Assembly (NCBI RefSeq): GCF_000720455.1
Contig: NZ_JOAK01000010.1
Span: 186,001 to 250,000, forward strand
DNA length: 64,000 bases
Source: Streptomyces virginiae
Lineage (GTDB): Bacteria > Actinomycetota > Actinomycetes > Streptomycetales > Streptomycetaceae
Direction of reading: 5' to 3'
In this document: positions 35,728-42,885 of the stretch, piece by piece
How positions within the stretch are numbered: position 1 is the stretch's first letter
Layout of the letters: each line of letters begins with the position of its first letter
Translations under genes and position numbers: made by a program
The notes under the pieces: generated by a model
What the model was told of the DNA's origin: nothing
Database searches by the model: none
Seen by the model: the letters and a program-made list of their open reading frames with translations, nothing else

Positions 35728-36413
35728 TCCTGCCTCACTCCCAGGCTCCGGTACTCCCGCATCTTGGCCTCGCGCTTGGCAGGGTCGTCTGTGAAGCGCT
35801 GAATGCCGAGGACGTCTCCGCGGCCCGCGTAGACACGGTTGAGGTAGACGAGGATCGGCATGTCCTCAAGCCGTACCTCGTCCTCACCCACCCACGTGCT
35901 GTCGACCGAGCACTCGGTCATCCTGCCCAGGACGACCTGGTGGGACGGTGGCATGTCGAGGCCCAGTTCGTTCCGGCCCAGATTGCCGATGAGGGTGCAA
36001 GCCATGGAGATGGGGCAGCTCGGTAGATAGGGCAGGCCGCTCTCCGGTAGCCGAGCCACTTCCAGGCCGGCCTTCTCGACCTTCTCCGGCTCCTTGCGCC
36101 AAGACCGCGTGCCGGTGTAGTCCGCAACCTCCAGACCGTCCTGGAGGGGCAGGTTCACCACGAACGAGCCCGTGCGCCGGATGTTCTTGTAAGTCTGCCG
36201 GCGCGGCTTGATGCCCACGGCAAGGATCGGTGGATCCAGACAGACCACGCCGACGGCTGACATGGCAGACACGTCGACCTCGCCCGCCTCGGTTTGCGTG
36301 CTCAGCAGGACGACGGGAGAGGGCACGTAGAAGGCGTTGGGCGGGATCGACGTGCGTCCGGCTCCGGTCGTCGCGGCAGCCTCGCCCGGCATCCATTCAG
36401 CGGAGGGCGCCAC
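35724..36413 (-). CDS. Flavin reductase-like FMN-binding protein
   Basis: A 229-residue flavoprotein of the flavin-reductase/DUF447-type FMN-binding split barrel. Typical segments: AFYVPSPVVLLSTQTEAG, DVSAMSAVGVVCLDPPILAVGI, RQTYKNIRRTGSFVVNLP. GTG at 36413 overlaps the aminotransferase stop by 17 bases; ATG at 36392, just after that stop, is the alternative, and neither has a strong ribosome site. It overlaps the Rieske gene by 4 bases, which suggests paired function as reductase and oxygenase. The C-terminal 40 residues are charged and unusual. Confidence 0.8.
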   Translation of the reverse strand: MAPSAEWMPGEAAATTGAGRTSIPPNAFYVPSPVVLLSTQTEAGEVDVSAMSAVGVVCLDPPILAVGIKPRRQTYKNIRRTGSFVVNLPLQDGLEVADYTGTRSWRKEPEKVEKAGLEVARLPESGLPYLPSCPISMACTLIGNLGRNELGLDMPPSHQVVLGRMTECSVDSTWVGEDEVRLEDMPILVYLNRVYAGRGDVLGIQRFTDDPAKREAKMREYRSLGVRQE

Positions 36414-37641
36414 TGTTCTTCACCACCTTGAGGATTCCTTCGGCGTACTGGTCGAGCAGGAGGTCGCACGTCTCGTGCAAATGGGGGGCGGGGAAGCTGA
36501 GGCAGGCCTCGTAGTAGGACTCGGCGCCCGGCAGTTCGCCCTCGCGATAGAGCGGGCGCTCGCCCCCGGGCTGGTAATAGGCCGGTTCGAGCTTGCGGGA
36601 CGTGAACATGTTCAGTCGGTGCAGCGGACGGTTCGACGGTCGGTCTACGGTCAGGCCCTCAGCCTGGAGTGCCTCGACGAAACGGTCGAGTGGCAGACCA
36701 TCCAGCTCGGCGGAGTCGTAGAGAGCCTTGTAGCCGTACCAGCCACCGCGTGTCACGTCGGGGGCCGTGCTGGGAGGGCGTAGACCGGGGATGCCTTCGA
36801 GACGCCGGTTGAGTCCCTCCAGAACGGACGTCTTGACTTCGATGCGCTGGTCGAGGTCGAGGTATTGTTCCGTGCACACGGCGGCGGTCAGCGGGCTGAG
36901 GTGGTAATTGGCGCCGTAGCCCACGGTGCAGTCGGCGGGTGGCAGCACCAACTGGGCGCGCTCGTGGCAGTGACCGAGCAACAACGCACGCCGGTACACC
37001 TCCTCGTTGGAGGTGAGCAGGACTCCGCCGGTGCCGCCGGACACCATCTTGCGGGCTCCCAGGCTGAAAATGGCAGCGTCCGAGAAGGCTCCAACCCGCT
37101 TTCCGCGGTATCGGGCGCCGTGGGCGTGCGAGCCGTCCTCGACCACGCTCAGCCCGTATCGCGCTGCCATCGTAGCGAGCCCGTCGAGGTCCACCGGATG
37201 GCCCCACATGTGTGTGACCACGATGGCTTTGGTGCGGCCGGTGATCCGGCGTTGCGCGTCGGTGAGGTCGATGTTCCCGGTGACCGGGTCCACGTCGCAC
37301 AGCACCGGTACCGCACTCAGCAGGAACAGCGGTGCCACAGTGGCGTGGAAGCTGTAGCTCGGCACGATGACCTCGTCGCCGGGCTCAACACCGACGGCGT
37401 GGAAGGCCATGTGGAGAGCCGCGGTGCCGCTCGCGGCACCCAGCACGTACGGCACGTTGTGGTAGTCGGCGACTACCTCTTCGAACTCGGCCATCTCGGG
37501 GCCGAGCGCGTAGTCCGACAGGGACGCGGAATCGAGCAGGGCATTGATCCGCTGCCGTGCCGGACGGGATAGGTGCGGCCACGGTCGCGGCAGCTGTGTG
37601 GTGACGGCACGGTCGCCGCCATGCAGGGCGAGCTTGGGCAT
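36397..37641 (-). CDS. DegT/DnrJ/EryC1-family PLP aminotransferase
   Basis: A 414-residue sugar-type aminotransferase that normally converts a keto sugar to an amino sugar. The cofactor lysine is K198 in FSLGARKMVSGGTGG, the Asp that contacts the PLP ring nitrogen is D169 in VVEDGSHAHGA, and GAASGTAALHMAF (about 68-80) holds the phosphate loop. It begins one base after the ribonucleotide-reductase-like gene, so it is translationally linked to it. In this setting a 3'-keto nucleotide made by that enzyme is a plausible substrate (inference). The family also includes 3,5-AHBA synthases, which the sequence alone does not exclude. Confidence 0.88.
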   Translation of the reverse strand: MPKLALHGGDRAVTTQLPRPWPHLSRPARQRINALLDSASLSDYALGPEMAEFEEVVADYHNVPYVLGAASGTAALHMAFHAVGVEPGDEVIVPSYSFHATVAPLFLLSAVPVLCDVDPVTGNIDLTDAQRRITGRTKAIVVTHMWGHPVDLDGLATMAARYGLSVVEDGSHAHGARYRGKRVGAFSDAAIFSLGARKMVSGGTGGVLLTSNEEVYRRALLLGHCHERAQLVLPPADCTVGYGANYHLSPLTAAVCTEQYLDLDQRIEVKTSVLEGLNRRLEGIPGLRPPSTAPDVTRGGWYGYKALYDSAELDGLPLDRFVEALQAEGLTVDRPSNRPLHRLNMFTSRKLEPAYYQPGGERPLYREGELPGAESYYEACLSFPAPHLHETCDLLLDQYAEGILKVVKNSGALR

Positions 37642-37642
37642 G

Positions 37643-39391
37643 TCAGATTTCTCCTGCTCCGACGAGTTGCTTGCTCTGCCGAGGCGGCTCCGGTTCGTTC
37701 TCGGCGTGGTTCGCGGTGAGCAGGTCGCGGTCGCGTGAGCCCTCGCGGTACACGGACAGGCCCTTGCAGCCCAGACGCCAGCCTTCGAAGAAGGCCTCGG
37801 ACACGTCTGCGACGGCGCAGTCGTGAGACAGGTTGACGGTCTTGGACACGGCGTTGTCCGTGTACTGCTGCCAGCGGGCCACAGTTCGTACGTGCCAGAT
37901 GCCGGGGATCGCGTGAGCGTAACGATACGGCGCCAGCACCCTGGCAGGGAGCGGGAGTTCGGGGACGGGCTTGTTGCGCAGCAGGGCGAGTGCGTCGTCC
38001 CGGTCGAGACCGGTATGACGCATCAGCTCGCTGAGGAGGTCCTCGTCCGCGCTGGTGATGCCGTCCGGCCTCAGGACGTCCTTGTTCCAGACGGCAGCGA
38101 ACCGCGGCTCGATGCCGCTGGAGCAGCCGGCGACCATCGAAATCGTGCCGGTGGGGGCGATAGTGGTAATGGCGCAGTTCCGGGCTGGCAGGGCGCGGCC
38201 ACTGTACGACCAGTTGGGGTAGGCACCCCGTTCCTGGGCCAGTTTCTCGCTGGCGGCCCAGGCGGTGTCGCGGATAGTCGCACCGAGGCGGTCGATCAAT
38301 GCCATTGCCTCGTCGGAGTCGTAGGGGATCCCGAGCCGGACGAGTAGATCCGCGTAACCCATCACTCCCAGCCCGAGTCTGCGGTTGGCCTGAGCCATCT
38401 CGGTGAAGCGGGCTTCCGGGTATCGGGAGGCATCGATGGCGTTGTCGAGCAGTCGGACGGCGTCGCGGATCGTGCCGCGCAACAGTTCCCAGTCGACGTC
38501 GCAGCGGTCCACTCGTAGGAAGGACGCAAGGTTGATCGAACCCAGATTGCTGGGTTCGTACGGGTAGAGAGTCTGCTCGCCACAGGGGTTGGTGGTACGG
38601 ATCGGCCCGAGATGGCCGAGGAGGGGGTTGGCGCGGTTCATGGCGTCGGTGAACAGCAGCCCCGGGTCACCCGTGCGCCAGGCGTTCTCACAGATGTGCT
38701 GCCAGATGCGCTCTGCGGCGATCCGTCCGGCGCCGTGCCCGCTCTGCGGGCTGACCAGCTCGATGTCTTGGCCGGCCTCGACGGCCTGCATGAAGGCGTC
38801 GTCGACGGCGACGGAGATGTTGAAGTTGTGCAGACGGCCAACGGTCCGCTTGACGTCGATGAACTCCAGGATGTCGGGGTGGTACACCGACAGGGAGCCC
38901 ATGTTGGCGCCGCGCATTTTGCCGCCTTGGGCGACGACTGCGGTCTCCGCGTCGAACAGGCGCAACCATGACACCGGTCCGCTTGCTCCGGCCGCCTCTG
39001 CGCTGGAGATGGGTGCGCCCCGCTCGCGCAGGGGACTGAGGTCGAAGCCCGTGCCGCCGCCGGTGCGGTGGCACACGGCCGCGATCTTGAGTGTATCGAA
39101 CACGCTGTCGAAGTCGTCGGCGAGCGGGAGGACGAAGCACGAGGCGAGCTGCGCTTGCCGGGTGCCGGTGTTGTTCAGGATGCGACCGGACGGCCAGAAC
39201 CGGTTCTCTTCCATCAGGGCCCGAAAGCGCGCCGACCAGTGGCGCACCTCAGTGTCTCCCGCGCCGCGGTATCGGCGCTCGACCTCGGCGAGGGTGGAGG
39301 AGACCCGGTCGAGGAGTTCGTCCGTGGTCTCCACCCGGCGGTCCGCGCCGATACGGAGGGCGAGCTTCGCCCTGAGCACATCAGTGTTCAC
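37643..39391 (-). CDS. Class II (B12-type) ribonucleotide-reductase-like enzyme lacking a redox cysteine
   Basis: A 582-residue radical enzyme of the adenosylcobalamin-dependent reductase family. GTG at 39391 overlaps the upstream kinase stop by 4 bases. Visible: CHRTGGGTGFDLSPLR near 107-122, the catalytic N268-P-C270-G-E272 (thiyl radical cysteine and its partners), and the phosphate loop IAPTGTISMVAGCSSGIEP near 411-429. The first redox cysteine is present (C85 in ASCFVLP). The second, expected 11 residues after C270, is serine (S281, in EPSNLGS), and the C-terminus has no CxxC pair. Housekeeping class II enzymes are longer and keep all of these. Probably a specialised pathway enzyme. Confidence 0.85.
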   Translation of the reverse strand: MNTDVLRAKLALRIGADRRVETTDELLDRVSSTLAEVERRYRGAGDTEVRHWSARFRALMEENRFWPSGRILNNTGTRQAQLASCFVLPLADDFDSVFDTLKIAAVCHRTGGGTGFDLSPLRERGAPISSAEAAGASGPVSWLRLFDAETAVVAQGGKMRGANMGSLSVYHPDILEFIDVKRTVGRLHNFNISVAVDDAFMQAVEAGQDIELVSPQSGHGAGRIAAERIWQHICENAWRTGDPGLLFTDAMNRANPLLGHLGPIRTTNPCGEQTLYPYEPSNLGSINLASFLRVDRCDVDWELLRGTIRDAVRLLDNAIDASRYPEARFTEMAQANRRLGLGVMGYADLLVRLGIPYDSDEAMALIDRLGATIRDTAWAASEKLAQERGAYPNWSYSGRALPARNCAITTIAPTGTISMVAGCSSGIEPRFAAVWNKDVLRPDGITSADEDLLSELMRHTGLDRDDALALLRNKPVPELPLPARVLAPYRYAHAIPGIWHVRTVARWQQYTDNAVSKTVNLSHDCAVADVSEAFFEGWRLGCKGLSVYREGSRDRDLLTANHAENEPEPPRQSKQLVGAGEI

Positions 39392-40275
39392 GGTGTTGTC
39401 CCTACGGTCGGCTGAGGTGCGGACGCGGTCTGGGCGTCGGACAGGAGGGATCGGACCTTGTCGTGCCCAAGCACGGCCCGGACTCCTTCTTCGACGGTCT
39501 CGGCCTGCGGGCGGCCGTCGACGCCGAGCACGAGCCAGCCCCACCGTTCAGCCGCTGAGCGGTACTCGGATGCCATGGCTCCCTGGAACGACAGGTAGGT
39601 GTCGCGACCCGGTCGTCCGGCGAACCCGAGGTCCTCGCCGGCCCCCAGGCGCCCGTTCTGCGTCATGCGCCACTCGTAGGACAGCCGCGGGTCGGCATCG
39701 AGAAGGAGCCCGACGTCGGGTTGGAGGAACGGATCAGAGAACATGGCGGTCACCTGTTCGGCCAAGTTCCGCAGCGTCCCTGCTGGGACCTCACCGCTCG
39801 GCATTTGCTCGGCCAGACGCAGGCACTTGAGAACGTTCTTCAGGCCGAACCCGTCATTGAGCGCCACACCGCCCCGCCCGACCACCGGAGCGGCTACCGC
39901 GCTCTGGAGCAGGAAGTGGCCGGCCAGCTCGACCAGCGCGGAGGTGACCACCGCGGGCTGACGTGCGTGGCCCTTGGCCTCCCCGATACGGCGTGGCAGA
40001 TCCGAGGCGCCGAAGTCGGAGAACAACTGCGGTACGAGTTCGTCCACTGGGCGTCCGTCGATGGTGCGCCCCGCATAGAACAGTCCCCAGCCCTGGACAC
40101 CGAGCTGTTCGATGCTCGTACGGGGAAAGCCGGCTGGCAGAGAGCCGACGACTCCGGCCCAACTGACGTCCACGACTTCCACGCCATGCTTGGTCAGCTC
40201 CTTGCGGAGCGCCCGGGCGAGCGTCGTCTTGCCCGATCCGTCGATGCCCATCAGAGCGATCGATATGCCTGACAA
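39388..40275 (-). CDS. Thymidylate-kinase-like P-loop protein (paralogue 2)
   Basis: A 295-residue kinase-like protein with Walker A MGIDGSGKTTLARAL at 9-23, as in deoxynucleotide kinases, but longer than dTMP kinase and with a divergent middle (VALNDGFGLKNVLKCLRLAE). It resembles the product of 32213-33121 in length and layout (for example QPDVGLLLDADPRLSYEWR against SPDVGILVDGPVELALQWR and shared GEDLGFAGRPG-like blocks), so the two are paralogues of one unusual subfamily. It is between the polyprenyl synthase and the reductase-like enzyme and overlaps the latter by 4 bases. Likely it phosphorylates a nucleotide-like pathway intermediate; that is inference. Confidence 0.78.
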   Translation of the reverse strand: MSGISIALMGIDGSGKTTLARALRKELTKHGVEVVDVSWAGVVGSLPAGFPRTSIEQLGVQGWGLFYAGRTIDGRPVDELVPQLFSDFGASDLPRRIGEAKGHARQPAVVTSALVELAGHFLLQSAVAAPVVGRGGVALNDGFGLKNVLKCLRLAEQMPSGEVPAGTLRNLAEQVTAMFSDPFLQPDVGLLLDADPRLSYEWRMTQNGRLGAGEDLGFAGRPGRDTYLSFQGAMASEYRSAAERWGWLVLGVDGRPQAETVEEGVRAVLGHDKVRSLLSDAQTASAPQPTVGTTP

Positions 40276-40347
40276 CAGACTCCTCCTGCGTCCACGTGAG
40301 TATGAATGGCGTACGACTTCGTCAGCGCCGGCGAACGATGCGCTCGG

Positions 40348-41364
40348 TCAGTGCGACACGTCGTCGGGAAGACCCATGGCAGCGAGTTCCCCGAAATGCC
40401 TGCGCGTGTCGTCGTCGAGTGTCAGCTGGGCGAGGGCCTTGTTGGCCCGGTCGACCATGGTCCGGGCGAGGTTCTCCGTCCACTCCCGGCCGCCCGCAGC
40501 CTCGATCAGTTGCGTCGCCCGCTGGACGTCCGGTATCGCCAGCTCGCCCTCCAGGCCGAAGATCTGACGCAGTTCTTCGCCGTGGGTAGCGTCGTTGAGC
40601 GCCACAGCTATCGGCGGCGTGCCCTTGCGCGCCTTGACGTCGAAGCCGCGCGGTCGCCCTCCTGTCTGATCGGGGGTACCCCAGATGCCCAGCATGTCGT
40701 CACGGGCCTGGAACGCGACACCGACGGACTGGCCGAAGTCGGCGAGTGCGTCCACGACTGTTCCGTGAGCGCCGACGAGGACGGCGCCGATGGACGTGGC
40801 ACAGCGCATGAGTGACGCGGTCTTGGACTGAGTCATCGTCATCGACTCGTCCACGCTGTAGTCCAAGCGCTGCTCGAAGGTCATGTCCAGGGTCTGACCG
40901 GCCAGCATCCGGGCGGAGGTGTCCATGGTGAGGTTCAACGCGGCAGACCGGTTGGCCGACGGGCTCTCCAGCACCATCTGTTGAGCGAGCGTCAGCAGCG
41001 CGGTGCCGGCACAGATGGCCTGCCCGGCGCCGAACACCACCCATGCCGTCTCGCGCTGGCGCCGAAACCGGTCGCCGTCCATCACGTCGTCGATGAGGAA
41101 GGCCCAATTGTTCAGGTACTCCACTGCGAGCGCCCCGGGCACCGCGTCTTTGATCTCACCACCACCGGCCTGGGCCGACAGAAAGGCGAGGGCCGGCCGG
41201 ACTGACTTGCTTCCGCGCCGCTGTACAGGCCGGCCGTCGGCGTCCCTCCAGCCCATGTGATAGTCGATGACCCGCCTGACCTCCGGGGAGAGCCGGGCAA
41301 GGGAATCCTCCATGGCAGGGGTGACGAGCGCTCGCGCCTCACTGAGGATTTCGGGAATCTTCAC
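40348..41364 (-). CDS. Polyprenyl diphosphate synthase family protein
   Basis: A 338-residue isoprenyl diphosphate synthase. The first Asp-rich motif is DDVMD at 92-96 followed by the basic RFRRQRETAW; the second is DDMLG at 222-226, a DDxxG form seen in several actinobacterial secondary-metabolism enzymes. GTG at 41364 is chosen because AGAGGAAG lies directly upstream; the longer frame is not preceded by such a site. It heads the minus-strand operon, 72 bases before the kinase gene. No terpene cyclase or prenyltransferase is nearby, so chain length and acceptor are open. Confidence 0.88.
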   Translation of the reverse strand: MKIPEILSEARALVTPAMEDSLARLSPEVRRVIDYHMGWRDADGRPVQRRGSKSVRPALAFLSAQAGGGEIKDAVPGALAVEYLNNWAFLIDDVMDGDRFRRQRETAWVVFGAGQAICAGTALLTLAQQMVLESPSANRSAALNLTMDTSARMLAGQTLDMTFEQRLDYSVDESMTMTQSKTASLMRCATSIGAVLVGAHGTVVDALADFGQSVGVAFQARDDMLGIWGTPDQTGGRPRGFDVKARKGTPPIAVALNDATHGEELRQIFGLEGELAIPDVQRATQLIEAAGGREWTENLARTMVDRANKALAQLTLDDDTRRHFGELAAMGLPDDVSH

Positions 41365-41460
41365 GTACTTCCTCTTTCTGACCTGTGCAGCGGCTGATCG
41401 ACCGCAGGGGAACTCATCCAAGGCAGGGGGATGGCAAGGCCTCGCGCGGCGGGGCCAGGG

Positions 41461-41586
41461 TTACACCAGGGGCCCGAGTTCCGTGTAGATGGAGAACCGC
41501 CCCCACTGGCTGCGGTCTTGCGCGTAGCCGGGGCACGCGGCATCGATAGTCATCGTGTGCACCTCGCCAGCCTGGAAGACGGTCAC
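41461..41586 (-). CDS. Possible small protein or gene remnant (41 aa)
   Basis: From GTG at 41586 (or ATG at 41553, 30 residues) to TAA at 41461. Codons are strongly GC3-biased and the product looks protein-like (TIDAACPGYAQDRSQWGRF, ending ELGPLV). A TGA 15 bases upstream in the same frame separates it from the next small ORF, so the two could be a broken single gene. It lies about 100 bases before the polyprenyl synthase start on the same strand. No family recognised. Confidence 0.4.
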   Translation of the reverse strand: MTVFQAGEVHTMTIDAACPGYAQDRSQWGRFSIYTELGPLV

Positions 41587-41598
41587 CTGTCGCCCGAG

Positions 41599-41727
41599 TC
41601 AGCAGCCTTTCAGGGCCGTGCGTACCCGCAACTGCGTGTCGTGTACGCCGCAGGCGTGGTGTTCCGGGCAGACGACGGCCACGGAGATCGCTCTGCGAGC
41701 GGGGGGCGGTGTGCAGGAGCGACACAT
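41599..41727 (-). CDS. Possible cysteine-rich small protein (42 aa)
   Basis: From ATG at 41727 to TGA at 41599, starting MCRSC and containing five cysteines (VVCPEHHACGVHD, then a C-terminal Cys). It is in the same frame as the 41461-41586 ORF and separated from it only by the TGA. Coding bias is good but there is no clear ribosome site. It may be a remnant of a gene lost upstream of the operon. Confidence 0.35.
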   Translation of the reverse strand: MCRSCTPPPARRAISVAVVCPEHHACGVHDTQLRVRTALKGC

Positions 41728-42395
41728 CGAGCCATTGGTCGGTCACGGCCAGGACATTGGCCCTCAGCCACATGAGCCAGGGCGCGGCGCCCGTACTCAG
41801 CGCGCTGAAAGGGGTCGCCGCAAGCCGATTGGGACCGGAAGTATCGCCACCGCCTGTTTCAACCCCTTGGCAAGAGTGGACGACATGGTCGCTTCGCAAC
41901 ATTCCCCCCGCCGAACGAATTTGGGAGAATGCTGCCATGCGTCGAAAATCCAAACGCCAGCCCCGACGCGGAAATCACCCACTCCTCGTGCGAAACCCAC
42001 GGAATTCCCTTGTCCAGCACGCCTAACTCAAACCCCCGGTATGTGTGCTCCGCAAGAAGGTACACCAAAGATTCATCTGCAGCGACGCATTTTAATCCAG
42101 CCAATCTCCGGCTTGATTGCGTTGCCTAAATTGACGCAATCGGCAGGCTTTGCCGCATCCTGGGACGGTTTGGGTGTCAGGGAGGGGTCCCGTCGCGTAG
42201 CAAGTGACGCTCGAGGCCGGCCTGGGTCTGTCGCCCCAGGCCGGCCAAGCAAGAGGGGCCGGAGCGGCGTAAGTGCAAGCACGGCTTGACGGGGTGGGGA
42301 CCGCGCCAACCTCGGGTGCTATCCGGACGGAGATGCGCCCCAAACGGCTCCGCGCACCCATCGGCACAACGCGCATTCCGGGCAATTAATCACCC
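41728..42395. other. Gap between the nucleotide-type block and the RiPP-like operon
   Basis: About 670 bases without a supportable gene; AT content rises towards 42130. One strong hairpin lies at 42215-42246 (GGCCGGCCTGGG and complement, 8-base loop), terminator-like but with no obvious gene before it on either strand. Confidence 0.5.
42215..42246. terminator. Terminator-like hairpin of unknown ownership
   Basis: A 12-bp perfect stem around an 8-base loop, no T-run. It may insulate the downstream operon from readthrough or be left over from a lost gene. Confidence 0.5.
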
Positions 42396-42424
42396 TTGCC
42401 AGGCGGGAAGAAACTTGCTAGTTT
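42396..42424 (+). promoter_or_regulatory. Candidate promoter of the RiPP-like operon
   Basis: TTGCCA (42396-42401) and TAGTTT (42419-42424) with a 17-base spacer fit a housekeeping sigma factor promoter, about 70 bases before the peptide gene. The match is inspection only. Confidence 0.5.
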
Positions 42425-42491
42425 CACCCACCAATTGGCTGCGAGTCCTTCTCGAGGCACGTGGTCTAATTTCAGAAGGGGGGTGTATTTC

Positions 42492-42560
42492 ATGGCACAG
42501 GAGTACCGCGCACCCGAGCTGCGTAAGGTATCGATCCGTCGCGCTTCCAACGAGGCGTAA
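42492..42560 (+). CDS. 22-residue peptide with lasso-type leader motif, no evident core
   Basis: ATG at 42492 follows AGAAGGGGGG; stop TAA at 42558, followed at once by TGA. Residues 5-10 are YRAPEL and the next are RKV, matching the Y-x2-P-x-L leader motif that RRE (PqqD-like) proteins bind in lasso-peptide precursors. In such leaders about 7-8 more residues reach the cleavage site; here the protein stops there (last residues SNEA), so no core peptide follows. Neither of the other frames after the stop encodes a convincing core. The adjacent PqqD-like gene supports a real peptide. It may be a carrier peptide, a truncated precursor, or a different RiPP type. Confidence 0.6.
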   Translation: MAQEYRAPELRKVSIRRASNEA

Positions 42561-42567
42561 TGAAACC

Positions 42568-42598
42568 GACCGGGCGGCGCCGACGGCGTCGCCCGGTC
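42568..42598 (+). promoter_or_regulatory. Strong hairpin between peptide gene and PqqD gene (attenuator)
   Basis: A 14-bp stem (GACCGGGCGGCGCC with its complement, one G-T pair) and a 3-base loop, directly after the peptide stop. No T-run follows. Such hairpins in RiPP operons usually let the peptide be made in excess over its enzymes. Confidence 0.75.
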
Positions 42599-42627
42599 CG
42601 GCAAAGGTTGAAAGGTAATAACGGGGC

Positions 42628-42885
42628 ATGGGTGCAAAAATTCAGAGGTCCTTCGATGTGCGAACCGACGTGGCTACCGGTTCCGTACTCTTGGTGAAGG
42701 GTCTGGATGCGTACGAGCTGGATGGTGTCGGAGCAAAAGTGTGGACTTTGTGCGACGGAAGCAACGATGTCGACCAGATAGCCGACATCGTGTCCAGCGA
42801 ATACCAGGTAGACCGTGGAGTCGTCCTGAATGACGTCACTGCATTTGTGGCCTCCATGCTCAAGGCAGGGCTGCTCGAAGGATGA
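42628..42885 (+). CDS. PqqD-family RiPP recognition element protein
   Basis: An 85-residue single-domain PqqD-like protein (RiPP recognition element) that binds a leader peptide and presents it to modifying enzymes. The typical fold is visible: strands VRTDVATGSVLLVK, YELDGVGAKVWTLCDG, then the helical EIADIV-type segment and the final helix FVASMLKAGLLEG. Lasso clusters encode such a protein as B1. AAAGG lies upstream of ATG. Its stop overlaps the CPBP start (ATGA). The usual lasso B2 protease and C cyclase genes are not in the window. Confidence 0.88.
   Translation: MGAKIQRSFDVRTDVATGSVLLVKGLDAYELDGVGAKVWTLCDGSNDVDQIADIVSSEYQVDRGVVLNDVTAFVASMLKAGLLEG

Noticed and set aside
37643..39391. 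A housekeeping ribonucleotide reductase
   Set aside because: It is shorter than typical actinobacterial NrdJ, lacks a key redox cysteine and C-terminal cysteines, and sits in an operon with tailoring enzymes on an island.
42286..42618. A 110-codon plus-strand frame crossing the peptide gene
   Set aside because: It would overlap the promoter, peptide gene and hairpin; it lacks a ribosome site and the peptide frame has the leader motif.
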